This document shows positions 1 through 14,536 of a stretch of DNA of 64,000 bases, piece after piece. The stretch comes from Protonemura montana (Eukaryota; Arthropoda; Insecta; Plecoptera; Nemouridae). The translations under genes and the position numbers were made by a program. The notes under the pieces were generated by a model, which was not told where the DNA came from, searched no databases, and saw only the letters and a program-made list of their open reading frames with translations. Position 1 is the first letter of the stretch, and each line of letters opens with the position of its first letter. The stretch covers positions 17,550,418 to 17,614,417 of the forward strand of contig OX387605.1 in NCBI GenBank assembly GCA_947568835.1. Direction: 5' to 3'.

Positions 1-3000
1 TCTGCTATTATCCGCGAGCGATCTCCCGCGCTCACCGCGTGCTCTTTTTTTGTTTTATAGACTCATTTTTAGCGCTCTTCCGCTTATATCTTTGCGAAAC
101 GCATAATTTTTTTATTTTTTATTTTCATATGAGGTTGGCAGAGCGGTTCGCAATTCAAATTTTTACGAGAACTTATTTTTGATACATTCCCCATTGAGAA
201 GGCAACGTGCAATTTATTGCCCGGTATGCGTACAATACCCCTCATACCTGACGCACTGCATGGCACTGCGTACCTATGATTAGACGATGCTCTCGTCTTA
301 AAGTATGAGTGAAATGTTATGTCAGTGTCTTCGAGAAAAAAAATGATGACTTTTTGTATACAATGATAGTGATGTATAAAAGTTATACGGGTGAGAAATA
401 TTTGCCATCAAAAGTGTAAATTGTCAAAGTTCTGGTCGCGTTGAGGGGAGAAAAGGAGTGAGCGTTTCTTTACACGCTCTTTTCTCGTCGTAACCAAAAC
501 TTCCCAACATCCATGGCGCTCGTTCGCGGGGACTATTTTGAAAATAAACATAAATTAGTTCTTGGCATAATTTATCTTGCATTAAAGGGATGTGTTGGAA
601 AACTATATCATTCATTTAACATGAGTGAGACGTCCGTGTGGAAACGGTCTGCCGAGCATGTGATCTTCAAACATTTAAGTAAGCGTCATTAATTGTGATT
701 AATTAATGCCAGCTGATGGGATGTCTTTGAAGGTCGCTCCAAGCCGCACCGCTGGCAGTCAGGATTTTTGTTTTGTTTTTTACCTTCATTCGTGAAGCTG
801 TGCTTCGACGGTAGCAAATATAAGAGTCTTTATACAAAACAGTATCAACGTCGAGCAAGGCAACCCGATTGAAGACATAAAATAAATTGGTTAACCAAGA
901 TTACTACACTTCTTCATTTCATTTCCTCCATTTAGAAAAGCCATCGGCTGTGATGTGAAACCAATCCCTTGAACCAATCGCTAATCGCTGCGAACTGGCC
1001 ATTGGTTGACTAGTTTTGTAAAATGGAAGGAAATCGATTTCAGGAATATCTGAGATCTCTATTTAGATCAAATCATTCAAAGCCATCATTCCGTAGAAAA
1101 ACCGCGCGACCGACAGCTAAACCAGACGCCGGCTGGAATGGGCTCGAGGTACATTTTCCACCGAGGCGAGGAGGCGTTTGTAAGGGCAATAAAATAGGTT
1201 CCTCTCGAAGAACTGATTCCAGGACTACTGGCAAGAGTAGCAAAAGTATTCCACCGCTAAAAGTGCGACAAGGACGGAGATGTGATATAGGTTCAACGCT
1301 TAAGGATGCGAAGGATGAAATAGCCAGATAATACGGCGAGGAGCTGGAGAAAGAGAGACGGGGGCAGGAAAGGTAGTGCCATGAATATTGAAAAGCTTCC
1401 TCGGTTGAGTAGAGTGCTATGGAGTGGATGGCAGGAGCAGCTAGGAAGAATATCAGGTGAAAAATGTACTTGTGGTTTTTTATGAGACACCGTTATATAA
1501 GATATCAGGCTGTTATTCAAAAGACGACCTGTCCGCTTTTCTTGGCTTTTTTCCTTCTAGCCATGGTCTTCTCGTCGCCTCCATTGAAGCAGGATTTCAA
1601 TGAGGTCAACATGGTCGGGCGTAAGGGAAGCACAAAAGCTCGCGGATGTTTTATTTTCACAATCACACACACCTATATGAGATACTAGGCGAAGACTAAT
1701 CCTAAGCTACTGAATATATGTTAGAAACCATGTGGACGAAAGAAGGGAGCGAAGTGAATTTTAATTTCGGTGTCTTGATGATGGAAGACGTTAGCATTTT
1801 ACCTTATTCCTTACACCAGCTTCTAGAATGTCTCATATATTAATGTTGCTACTTGCTTATATATTTTCTATATTCAGTTCAACACTCCTTTAACTAAATT
1901 GCATTGGAGCTGGAAACGGACTCACATGGCTGGCGATAAAACTCTTTCTGTACATGTCAATTCGACTACATTGCCGTTTATTCACTGATAAGATGCATTC
2001 TTCTATCCATTCTACTTTATAGCATTGCTACGTGGCAACCCCCGGAGACGTTCAGATACCCTGTTTCCACCTGTACTGTTTTGTCTCGGAAGACGCCCAA
2101 ATAAGATAATTTCCATGCGCTGCCAATGTGTTGCGACTTGCTTTCATCCAGGAACAAACAACGAGGCTTCGGGGTAAACGTGCAATATGTTCACTTTACT
2201 TTTTAGCTGCATACTTTATTCATGAATTGCTCGCTGTTTAACTCTTTTATAAAGCAATCGAAGTGAATTGCCGCTCGTTTATTGCGCTCCATTGTGCGTG
2301 GCATGCTGTAGTTGCCGTATCCTTGACTAATTCACTCCATTGGCTCAGCCAAGTCTGAAGATTCAGGATCCAAGACAGAGGCTGCACGATTTGATTCGGA
2401 CTGCGGCTAGAAATGATTCTCATTGGGCAAACTGTATGCCAATAAAGTCTTCATTACCGATGAGACGTGAGAGCAAAGCTGGAACCGTTTTTCGATGGAA
2501 CAGAACGAAATAAAATACTGTCCAGTGATTGTTATCGTCATGATAACTTGTCTGTGAAACCATCCTCTTCGGCGAGACATCCGTAATTAGATTTTCATAT
2601 ATTTTTTTATTCATAGGGATCAAATCGAACTACTAGATTGAGATACGTAAATCGATGATACGAAAAAAATAAGCCAAGCTTTCAGCAAATCACAATTTCT
2701 CGGCATTGGATCAAAAGTCAAAACCTCCGGTCTGTGAAAATGTGAAATGCCTTGGTACTCTTCGTACAGGCCAGTGAAAACTGAAGCAGAGGAGTAATAC
2801 CACTGATTAATACTCCGTCTAGTTTCACTTCCATCGCGCTCTATACGACGTCGACAACGATGCGATCCAACCTTATAGAAATATGACCAGATAAAAAAGT
2901 CGGCAGTAATCATCGTTATATGTTTCGTGCATGCACCGTTGGGACTTTTGTGACAATGGCAACTATCCGGCGAGGCGTGACACTGGCAATGATGCTCGTG

Positions 3001-6000
3001 GGGTGGTGCCCCCCACCCCTTACCCAACTTGTCCCTCTGCATCCAGACTCATCCAGCCTCATCCAGCTCTGTGAAGCCAAACAACTCCAAGATTAATATC
3101 CATTACTCACACCCCCGTTAGCCCCGTTGGCAGTCGACCCATATATACTTGCTCTGTGTCCCAGTGAGAACCGGGAATTCCGGGAATAAGTCACCGGGAA
3201 GAAGTGGCCGTTTCATTTTGGCTCTATGTCTACGTGCCTACACCAGTCTTATCAATTGGTTTACAGTACATTAACTTATATACGAAGTCTTATGGTCAAG
3301 ATGTCCACGCCCTTGGGATGAAAAGGGATGTTCGGTTGATTATGGCGTCGATAAATATAAGTTTTATACACTTTATTCGCCCTGTACTCGCTGGTCAACT
3401 TAGGGCTTTATCCTTGTGCTTAATATATATAAGCGTAGAAGCAATGATAGAGAAGAATGGAGACTTGACCTTTTTCTGTCTCAAGAGTCTTTATATAGGA
3501 ACCGTGAAAATCGGGTTGAATTTTCCAATACAAAGAACAATATTCACATCGAAGAAGATTTTGTGATTTTTTCGTATGGTGCTTGGCTCTATGATCTGTG
3601 GTAGTCTGTTCCAAATAGCATCACGCTCGGCTTGTTGTTACTCCCGTGCAGATATTGATATTGCTGGCCGATATATTCTGGCCAGGCCAGGGCAGGGCAG
3701 GGTAGGGTAGGGCAGGGCAGGGCAGGGCAGGGAAGGTCCAGGTCCAGGTCCAGGCCCAGGCAGGGACCACCCCATGTGTCTCTTCCATGATATGCGGGTC
3801 GAAGTTCAAAGGGGAACCCTTTCCCTGATGCACCAGCCGCTCGTTATTGGCAAACAGACCTTATCTGATATTTACACCTATGATTCCCCGGGGAATTGTG
3901 TGAAGATGAATTGTTATTTACAGTATGGGATGTATGATACATTATCTTTTAGTAACTGTCACGGGGTTTAGATTTGTGACATTTGAATGACATTTTGATG
4001 AGATGCTCTATAACTTTGTACACTCTACACGTGAAGGATTCTATATTCACTGCATTTTATAACTTTAGTAGCATAATTTCTGGATGAATACACCTCTGAT
4101 TAGTCTACCTTTACTGCGGAGCGACAAAGAAGTGTCTCTAATTTTATCAAGTGTCACATGAAATCAGTTTAACCATCTAAATAAGAGAGATTACCTACTA
4201 CTATATGCTCTGAAGCGTTCGTCAAGTTTCCACCTGCCTGAGCACAATTGCTGTTCCAAATAATGTAGAATCAGAGATTTTACACGCTGCATATCGCCAT
4301 TGAACGCCATGTTTTGCCATGCGCCGGTGTATTTTTTCCAATCGAATGATCGCGATCTCGACCACCCACGTGCCGTGGCGTCAACTTTTCTCACATCTTG
4401 TGATTGTTATACTCATCGCTTCACTTCATTTCCTTTACACAATAAAAATTTCGGAATGTGAAAAAAACTTATTCACGTCTTAATTTAAAGTTTTTCGACA
4501 TCCTATGTAAGAATTACACCTTGATGCTCCTAAGGCAACTAAATTATGTGTGCTTTTTTTTTCATGGCTACCTTCTTTGAATGTTTAAACGCCCGTGTGC
4601 GTCGCTACTCGTAACGTAATTGCGTTCTCAAGAGGAATATTTTAATATGATAAAGTTGTAATCAAAATCCACGCCATTATACGCGTGGACGAACTATATT
4701 TTTCTAGTTCGTTTAATTTCTTCATAATCACGTTATTCATTCATGTAACTATGACGTTAACTACAATTTATTTCCTTCCTCATAATATCTTTGTTTTTAT
4801 TTATATCCTAAACTCGTGGTTGTTCTTATGCATCGCCTTTTTTTCAGTACGCATTCGTAGAAACCAACCCCAAAGTTTCCACACTCCAACCCAACTTTCA
4901 TCTTAAACATCTCGCGTCCGACGCTTTTCCTAACATACGACGTCGCTTTCCCGGCCGACGTCGCTCTCCGATAATGCCACCTCACTTAACCCCGCCGCGA
5001 AGCGTCGCGATGCTTGCCGACGCCGACGTCGACGACGCTGGTCACAGCCAACCGGTCGCAAAGCTCACACACACACACTCACAGTCTTAACGATAAACTA
5101 GTCGGAAGACTGACTCTTGGATTCTTGCTCGCAGATGCCGATGCCTTAGCCGATAATCCATTACTTTACAACGCGAGCCAGCGGGCCGAATTAAATTTAG
5201 ATAAAGTAAAGATGATGGAGTCTGCAAGCGTGATTCAAATATTGAGAAGCTATTTGACATTGTTTGGCGCCTTGAGTGTAGGGGCAAGGAACTGATCAAG
5301 TGTGATTTTAAGAAAGTGGACTTATCTTTGTTAATCGGTGCATCTTCGAACGAATTCTTTCGTAAACAGCCTTGTAAGGCAACGATCGATTTAAAAGAAA
5401 ATAGCAGCCGACTCAAATGCAATGCGGTTTCGATCTATTTGGGAACATATGGAAAAATGTGACACATATTTATTCGGTATGGCTCTCCCTTTAAATTTAT
5501 TTTGAAGAAAAGTTGGGGCGCTGACAACTTGATGATTTATTTTGACAACTTGCTTAAAAGTAAACAAATCTTATTCACAGTTTTATTGAAACTAAGTTTC
5601 GACGTACTTTTTTTCATAAGAAAAAAAACGAAAAAAAACGAACAGACTTTTCCTCGAGGTTGCATTTGCTGACAACATGCCTTGCTGATGAAGACAACAT
5701 TAACAAAAAGAAAGAAAAAAAAAAAGAATAAAAAGACAAATGTTCAAACTTTGTCATAAATGTGTTTATCATTTAGTACCTACCGAGCCAGCCCCCATCC
5801 ATATTTTTTAAATAATCAATTTCCTGATCTTTCCAATTCCGTTAATAAAATGTAAATATTGGAATTGTGCTCAGTGATATGGAAAGGAGGGGGCATACCC
5901 GATCACGAGACAGCATAACTTAATTAAGTCATTAGACAGATGGAAAGTGCAGATTGTGAAAATGTTGATAATTATATCATCAAGTCCAGTGTTTTCACCG

Positions 6001-7056
6001 CCGATATTAATAGACTGCATGCACACGGGGTAATCAGAGTGTCCGGGGACCAGCCAGTAATTATGCCGGCAGCTGCGACCTTCGTTCCCCGGTAAAAGGA
6101 CAGGTGTTAGCCCGCGCTATATACGCGCACCGAATTTTACAAAAGATCCTGATATTAAATCGAGCCTTTTTTCCTGTTGCGTTAGACGTTATTATTAATT
6201 TTTTTTTTGTGATATAGATTGGTTATTTTTTTGTGAAATAATTGAGTCAAAGTTAAACATTCGTTATGGACTGATGGGTTTGTGGTTTGTGCCTCATCAC
6301 AAAGGGGAGCTAGATTCGCCATATAACTGCTTCATAGTATGTTATGTTTCAACATGAATTTAAAATTTTAATACTCCATATATTTTTATGATCTGGCGTG
6401 CTCCAAAACTAGCTTTCTTAAAAAATGCCTTGACCATGATAAAAAGCCAGGTGATAATTACTTTATTACCACTGATTAAACGTGGACCGTGCAATTAAAT
6501 TTGTTTCTAATTATTACCCTTTAAATAATGATAACCTTACTTATGATGATGTTTCTACATAATTGTATACGTAAATACCAGAGGTTCTCTTTTCGAAGCC
6601 CCGCTAAGAAAATGTAGCTCAAGACAACCGACAATTAGCATAGAGAAGGAAACTCAGTCAAACCGCTGTGCTATGGTATAAAATGTGTGCTATTCTACTG
6701 TAGATAGCAGCTTGGCATGCTAGCCACAAGGTGCGCCAGTTCAGGGGGGTGGTGTTGGTGGAAGAGGGGTTGTTGATTTCGCACGGCGATGGCCCCTTGA
6801 CCACTGTTTTATGTGTTCCGCTGCTAATGACCAACACCTTGGGGCATAACTCCATTAACTTGCAACTCGGCACGATAAAGCACGTGGTCTACGATGCCTG
6901 CCCAAATTCGTGCCCATCATTCCACGCTTGAAACACCCAAACAAGCGAATAATTAAAATGTTGTTTTACCTAGATATTTTAGACGACGAAATTGTGAATT
7001 CACTGAAGTGATGAAAACTGAATGAAATGCTAATTTGTTTCGTTTGTTTGTTGCAG
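1..7056. other. AT-rich non-coding stretch
   Basis: Short open frames on both strands (up to 140 codons at 2620-3042 minus) lack recognisable domains, coding-like composition or splice context. Visible content: the G-rich minisatellite at 3.7 kb, a CpG-rich patch at about 4910-5060 with repeated CGACGTCG-like words, an AC run at about 5065, and A-rich tracts near 5620-5730. Confidence 0.6.
3681..3768 (+). repeat. G-rich minisatellite (GGGCA/GGGTA units, then GGTCCA units)
   Basis: About nine tandem GGGCA or GGGTA units are followed by GGTCCA hexamers and a closing CCAGGCAGGG. More than four GGG runs spaced by two bases satisfy the usual G-quadruplex pattern on the + strand. Confidence 0.9.
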
Positions 7057-7116
7057 GTACGTTCGTAAACTTTCATGTCGTTTAGAAGCAGAAGGGGAAG
7101 CAGCATTTTTGGCAAA
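7057..7116 (+). CDS. Candidate 60-nt microexon, gene unknown
   Basis: A strong acceptor (TTTGTTTGTTGCAG) and an excellent donor (AAA|GTAAGT) bracket exactly 60 nt. Only one of the three frames is open. It enters and leaves in phase 2, so the exon could be skipped without shifting the frame. The peptide (YVRKLSCRLEAEGEAAFLA plus part of a Lys codon) looks like a charged helix. No partner exon was found nearby. It could belong to an unrecognised gene or, speculatively, be an upstream exon of the membrane-protein gene 32 kb away. Chance cannot be excluded, because short open stretches between splice-like sites are common. Confidence 0.3.
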
Positions 7117-10100
7117 GTAAGTTTGTAATAAATGAGTTTTTACAGCCCACACACCATTTCATTGGCTGCGGCCAGTTATTAATTTCCTGCTTTTTGGGTT
7201 CTCGCTAAACAATTTCATAAATCGAAATTTCGGAAATATAAATCTCGCTAGTCCCCCGGCTGCCCCTTTTTTTCAGTCTCGATCATTATACCCAGCCATA
7301 AGTTTCAATATGCGGCGTGCATGGCCATTGGAGATAAAGTGGATGCGGGATTCCGTGCGTGGGAGGAAGAGAGCAACAAAGATAAGGGTGGTTTGTGGAA
7401 ACGAGATGGAACGTATAATCACTAATCCACGCAAGCTGTACTTTTCACTCGTAAATCCGTAGATTAGCTGCTTGTAGTAAGCGAGGCCTGGGTAATAATC
7501 TGTCTGAGCTGTAAGCCTCTCGTAAGCCGAATAAGTGGAGGCAAATGTACATAGACCATACGCGCGTTCACCGGATGGGCCAACTAGCTGTTTGCGCCGT
7601 TGTTGACCGTCAGATAATAATTATTCTGCTTCTCGACCTCATAAATAGTTGGAAATAATAAGCTAATATTTGGACTGATGTTGGATATTTCATGCTGCAC
7701 GTGATTCTGTACGTGCGAGGTTTAAAGCTTTTTTTGTGTACATATCCCGCCATTTTTTTCCCCCCGTGGCATACATATAGACGACTTTTCCATGAATATT
7801 GGCCGTTGTACTTAAAATTAACCCATTTTAATTTCTTCTGGCTAATTTTTGCAAATAACTGTAACACACGGAATTTTCTGTTCTATGTAAATGTTTACAA
7901 ATCCAAACGCTATCTCGTTTTACTGCAAGGTTACTTTACTGTCATGGCATACCTTTACTGCTTTGCATCTAGTATTTTCATATTTGCCGTTATTAGAAAG
8001 CAGCAAACTGCATTCTTTTCGAAATGTGACTTTGCTGTGGTATTAAACTTTACAAGGATATTAAACTTGAATGTTTTGCTTTTTTTAATATTACCTTGCA
8101 TGGCTCCATAATGCCACGGATTGCCGTTGAATAACCAAAATGCAATAACCCGAACTAGAACCGCGAACTCTATTGGTGTGTATAAAATCCTAGCTGACCA
8201 ACGCGACGCGGCCAGTTACATCCAGCGCACGAATAAAACCGAAATGGTAATAAAAATAATGAAGTACTAAACTGAAAAGATAATGGAATGACCCTTCAAT
8301 GCAGTGCAGTGTCCATGCCACTGACCCAAGGGGAATCGACCGCTGTGGTGGGCAAAACGACACCAATTTTATTAGATTTTCATGTACAATTTACGCGTAG
8401 TTAATATTGTAAATTTTGATTATTATTTTTGCTCCCTAAAAAGGGGTGACGACGAGATGTTTCACATTCGCATTCACCCCTTCATATATATATATATTTT
8501 AAATCTACCCGTTTCACAGTTTACGGCATATTTCCTGGTGGTAATTTGTTTTCACATGCAATTGTTTTTTATTTCTATTGATGGTTTCCTGAACGGCGCA
8601 CAGAGCTCGTGCCCGTCGTTTATTGGAACGAGGCGGCGGCCATTATTGAAATTGACATTCCATTATTTTCGAAAAACGGTCCACGCTGTCGACATCGAGT
8701 TTATCGGACGCCATAGTTAAAGAGTGCGTCGCTTTTTAACGCGGCCCACTTTGCCAAACAAAGTAAATAAATGCACTGCAACTGGCAGACGGCCATTACG
8801 CCATTGCCGTATTATGTGACACCGTATCCTATAGATTGTCACAGTTTAAATCGCCGTGATTGATACATGAACACGAGTTTATGTTGTTAACGAGCTTGAA
8901 TTATTTGATGGGCAAAAAGTCATTGAGAGCAATTTATACGAATGTAATTTACTGGCATTTGGTGGCGCTGGCCGTGCCGTTGTAAATACCGAATCTGTCT
9001 CGTTATTTTCGTCGGCTCTAGGTATGTGGGCGGAGATATGTTAAACGCGGTGCTGAAACTGGAGAAACCACTGGACATCTTTATCGCTGAGTTTTATTTG
9101 CTAAAAATAAGGCACTTTCTTCGCATAGTAACGGTTCTTAAAGAAAATAAACTGTACTTTGCGTCTGGACGCAGCCCGCAGAGCAAATACATAATTAACA
9201 GATTTCTGGTACATCCACTAGAGACGACAGCTAATAACGGACCATGACAAGATGGCCGGAAACGAAACCGAGCTCGCACATTGTGTCGACATTGACGTAC
9301 CTACTGGACTGTCTGCTTTCGAGGGAGCTGTGCGACCATGCTGTGGGTTCGAAAGCATCTGTCAGTGTTTAATAAAATATTCTGCCTGCATCACTGCATG
9401 CATCATCAAAGATAATTATGACATTATATATTTATCAAGAAATTACCCTCTGCCACGCGCCGACCACACATAAATTAGGGTCGATAACTTTTTTTTTTAG
9501 CAGTGCAGTTCCGTTTCATGCATGGTATGTACCGACCCCCCTGGCTGCAGCATGCAAATACACACGTCGATCCTTTCTCCCCCACCCTTCCCCCACCCCG
9601 AGCAATATCATATTGTCACATACTGATTAGAATAAATCGTCACAGATGAAAGTTCGTTATACTTCAGTTAATCATAACCACCAAATGGTGTGTCAATTAT
9701 ATCTCATCCGATTAATGCGCTGTTTAATTTATGAGCGATTCTGGTTTTGCTCCTCCGCCCTCCATAGCGTCATATGCCAGTTAGGCTTAACGCATAGCAT
9801 CTGATATTGTATCCACGTCTATTAGACTTAAACTTTGCATATTATCTCCCTAGATTATCTTTATGGTGCAATGTTACATGCTTATGGTGCGCGCTAGAGA
9901 CGTTGTCGGGGCAGATAGCCTATAAATGCGTATACCAATCCAAAATACGGTGCCACTGCCACCGCCGCTGCTTTCAAGAGCATCGAAACACCGATCCGGC
10001 AACAAAAAGGGTCGGGAATTCAAATGAGCTTTTGTTACACAAAGCACGCGATGTACGGAAATTTTTAATTGCGTGTCCTGATTTAAGTATCGGGTTCATT

Positions 10101-11578
10101 TCAACTGATCACTTGACGGGAATGAATAAGAGCACGTGATGCCATGAAATAGCATACTTTCCAAGCGAGAAGAAATTTGCTATGAGATGAAAAGTGCCAA
10201 CTTCAATTTATAATTTGCACGACACATCGACATGCCGGTGGGAAACCTTGCGTAAAATGGACGCCGTGACTCTGTCAAGGTGTCAAGTGCATCCTCTTCA
10301 CTGTAAACTGTTCGTTCGGCGTCGCTTCGTTCGGCGTCGGCTTCGCGGCGTCGATTCGCTCCGGCTGCAGCAGCCACGTGGCCAGCAAGTTATGACATCA
10401 GATAATATTGCTACAATGAGCCATGAGCGCAAGCATTGTACTTCGCGGTCGACCGTCGGTTATTCCATTCACATATAATGACGGCTTAGAAAAATGTGCA
10501 GGGAATTTTTTTGTATTATTATAAACCCTCTATAGTTGTGCACCCCTAAGGTGTGTGTAGCTTACTTCGAATTTAATATTACAATAGTGGTAGGGAGGTT
10601 GCCACACATGGGTTTATTATAAAAGATAAAGTGAGTGGGTTTTGTATAGCTTGACATTTTATTAAAAAAAAGTGGCTTGACTTATGGAGGTGTAGGCTAA
10701 ATCTTTTTGCGGTAGGTTATGCTAAGTCGTTTATCGGTTAGCATTTTACGCACGAGCCCAGACTCTCTGAAACTAGAATATATACTTGGTGGCTATTTCG
10801 AGCCTGTTTTGATATTTTAAGTAAAATCCTTAAACAATGGAGACTTGTGGACCTAACCGTGTTTCACAAACAACAACACACATTGTTGGCTCTCGATTTC
10901 GCCTGAAGACCTCGCCATCTTAATGATCTTAATTAATTAATAGCTACAACCCCGACATCTATCAAAGAGCGGCGATGTGTCTGACCCGGCACCTCCACTC
11001 GTCTTAATCAAGTCGGCGTCACAGTTCCTCGAAATCAGTATCATTTATTCTGTTAATTAATCGTTAGCGTGACGTTAATTGATTGTGTTTGTAAATTGGA
11101 CGTGTGTCTGCGACGGTTAAGTTGGTTGGCAGACGCGTGACTCCGGCTGCTCGTGGGCAGCACCGAGGCGCAGCGCGTCGTGCAGCGGCGTGGCCGAGAC
11201 GCGACTGCAGACGCCGGCAGTGGCGGAGCGCACATGGGCTACCAATTGGTTCACACCCTGTGGGAACAGAATCACTTCTGGTTGACATTGTTATGGTTGA
11301 AATTGATTCCAGTTTTAGCCCTTTCTTGCTTCTTCGTGATTTTGAACGTTGAATCATAGTATTAGCTGAAACTTAATTGGAATCACATATATCATTCGAA
11401 ACCACGATTTGGTGCTCTGCTAAACTTAATCAAAACGTTAGGGTCTTTACTGTAGATTTGTCAGACTTGAGATTTCAGACTTGTCTAAAATCCGATGGTT
11501 TCGTCGCATTATGTTTACTGATACGACCAAAGAAATGAGACTACTTCCTTTGCTTCGCTAAGGAGGCGGGTGAAGTGT

Positions 11579-11592
11579 GGGGGGGGGGGGGG
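11579..11592 (+). repeat. Poly-G tract (14 G)
   Basis: Uninterrupted run of 14 G immediately before a CpG-rich patch that begins GCGCCACTGG. Confidence 0.95.
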
Positions 11593-13239
11593 CGCCACTG
11601 GACGACGTCGCAGCCTCGACGCCGACCGACGAAACAATTCACCGATCGGACGCACCCGCCGTCTCCGTCTGTCACTGATGTATTTGACCCGAGAACCCTG
11701 AATCTGTCGCCGGGTTATTTCAAGCGGCGGGCTCGCGGAAGCTGGATCTCGGCCATAATCCGTAGAGAGGACTGTCCTAGGCAACCAGCACAAGTCGGGT
11801 TTAATCGCTTGTACCAACGAAAGTGTTCCGATCTAGCGTATCTCTAATGTTTCTGACACCAACACACACTCGCTCGCTGTGCGCACACCCGGTGCCCCAT
11901 TCATATCCCCTTTTGATTTAAATTTGTCCAATGGCTGAGCAAGCTGTTCTATGGAAAGAGACCTGCAAAATGTGCGAGAGAAAACAAAGAGTGCGTAATG
12001 TAAAAACTTTGACACTTGCATGGTACAATGTCACAGCCTTCTATATCGCTTCCTTCATGTCCTTCCGGGATCTGAATCAAACGCAATTTTGATGAATAGA
12101 AAAACAGTTGGAAAAAAACACACGCACGTTTACGTTCGCCCCCTCATAAGAAAAACGCTCGTGACTTTTTAATGTAGCACCTCTCCCCTATAAAAGAATC
12201 CACATTTTGAACAAGCACATTTCAAATAACTATATCCGCTTTTCTTCTCTCGACACGACGACGGTTCAGGGCTGTCCTCTCTTTTACAATACGCATCTTG
12301 TCGTGATTCGGGGAGCATGCAACTCAAGCAGAAGCGTAAGCATCACGTCTACGAGCCATGCGACAGAATGAATCTGATTTCACATCCGACACCTGACAAC
12401 TCTATCTTCTCTAGAAAGGGTTAACCTAATTTATTACTGTCTTCAGATTTAACGCTGCTGGCATTTATTTGATAGAGAATATGAAAGGGGGAAAAGATTT
12501 TTGAAATATTACAGTCCAAAGGCAGTGTGGGTATAGAGGTACCATTGTGTTCGCCATTTACAGATACTCACACATATATTTTTATCTATTTCCGTGTGCA
12601 TATATTGGTATAACGCTTTGACTTTGAAACGCTGATTTTTTTTGCTGGTGCTCATACCGGCACACTGTTAAAATATGTTTGCTGAAACAATGGTTTCTGG
12701 GTCATCTCCTTATTTATAACATGTCAGCTTAGTTATTGCTGCACATTCCCGGTCTACTTGTGCATTTTGCGGAATATATGAAAAATTTGCATATCCTCTG
12801 TTTCCCACGATGCAAAAAATCTTACTCCAAATTTATGGAAAATTCGTTGATGTTGGTTGCATTACCTTATTTCTCTTGTACTTGCATCGAGGGTCGAAAT
12901 TAAACCTGGCAGAAACATAAAATCGTGGTGTATACCAGTGTATAAACTTGCATACAAGTCACGAGTTGTATACGATGGTACGGAAGTGGAAAAAACAGCT
13001 CGAGATTAATTCAAATGCATTCACAGGAAAACCTCACTGCGAATGTTTCAAACGGAACTTAAGTCGTAAGTGCAAATTTTCTTTACACATTCCAGCACCA
13101 AAGTGTACCTGCGATTACAAACTTCACCGAAAATAACGACTTGAATTTTGAGACGGAAGAAAATCTTCAAAAATATGACACAACCTTCTGTAAATGTCCT
13201 TCTAGTCATCCCCCTTAACCACCTGTTTAGCGCTCGTAA

Positions 13240-13270
13240 CCCCCCCCCCCCCCCTCCCCCCACCCACCCC
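13240..13270 (+). repeat. Poly-C tract (15 C, then C-rich)
   Basis: Fifteen C, one T, then CCCCCCACCCACCCC. It gives the glycine run in the long minus-strand open frame over this site, one reason to distrust that frame. Confidence 0.95.
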
Positions 13271-14536
13271 ATAAAAACTTGTGGAGTGACGCCATAGTCG
13301 AGTGTCAAACTTATGCTCGTCGCTGTCATGATTAAGCCTGACACTGGGAGTGAAGGGTAACTAGCAAGGTGGGACCCATGGGTGGGACCGGGGCGCTGGG
13401 TCAAGGGGCACATCACTTCCCTGTCACGCTCGGTGCTAGTGGACACTGACAGGACGCCGTGCCGGCGAGCCAGCGGACTCGAGAGGTGCTTGCGATGCCA
13501 ACCAGTACAGATTAAATGTAGACAAGAACAAGGAGTAAGAAAAAAAACGTACAAAAGAAGAAGCTGAAAGGAAAGGAAACCAATTCGATGAGTGGGCGAG
13601 AAGGAATGGGATGTTTTGGGCTGATGGGAACCTAATATGGACGTGGTATACTCGAAACGAACTGACACGATATCTAAGAGAAAGGAATTGTGGATTTACT
13701 TGTACATGTTTGTGCTAAAACTGGTGTGAAAATCTGAGGATTCTGTTGTTTTTAATTACAAAACAAGTGAAAATGTTTACTTTTTTGACCTATATGTATT
13801 TTGTGTTGTTTTTCCATGATATGGGATGCATGCAATTTGCACCTTCGCTGCAGAAAAGTGCTTGCCGTATGAAAACATGCCGAGGAACTTGTTAGTACCG
13901 AATTACATTTCCTTGTTAGCCCCACGTGACTTCCTTATCCATCTCTGCATGAAAAGAAAATGTACGAAAACTTCGTATCCAATTTTCGCAAAGAACGAGT
14001 ACAATTCTGAAATCACCCTATCACCCTATCATGCACAGAAAATATAAAAACGAAATATCTTTTCTTTTGCCGAGTGTTTAGAATATTTTCATTGAAGAAA
14101 GGATTACGGAAACGGAAAATGCACTTGAAGTACTGTGATATCTTATGAAACTCGCATGAATCGTTCTTGGCCCCAAGGTGTCTTTGTTGTGTGCTTCCCG
14201 CCATGATTAGTCTCTGTAGGTTTCCAAGAAAAAAAAACATGTATGGATAACATACACAAGCTCTCTAGGAGTGAGCTGCTCATGCCAATAAGTTTTCTAT
14301 GCTTGTGATCTAAAGGCAAAAAACGGGCAGCGATTTTATGGTCTCTGATCGTCAAAGAGTTGCTCTGCATCAATTGATAGCGATGCAGCTTCTGATTCTA
14401 ACTGGGAATCAACCCCCGTGACTCCACGCTCAATATCACTGACGAGTGTGTTGTCCCAGTCCGGCATGGACATTTTTTACTTATTCTACCGCAATGTGAA
14501 ATACATTTTTCATTATAAAAGACAAATTAGTCAATG

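Noticed and set aside
2620-3042. 140-codon minus-strand open frame with Cys/His-rich start
   Set aside because: Cys and His spacing does not fit any zinc-finger pattern, and the rest is unstructured. Chance frame.
7276-7462. Open stretch of about 60 codons after a TTTTTTTCAG acceptor-like site
   Set aside because: No convincing donor follows and the peptide is not recognisable. Too weak to list beside the microexon 160 bp upstream.
7692-8111. 139-codon frame rich in Phe, Leu and Tyr, resembling a membrane protein
   Set aside because: Hydrophobicity is explained by T-rich DNA, there is no helix spacing or conserved motif, and the opposite strand is also open.
13048-13668. 206-codon open frame on the minus strand, the longest in the window
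   Set aside because: It runs through a 15-base poly-C tract (giving a glycine run), has no domain or homology I recognise, no splice context and random-looking composition.
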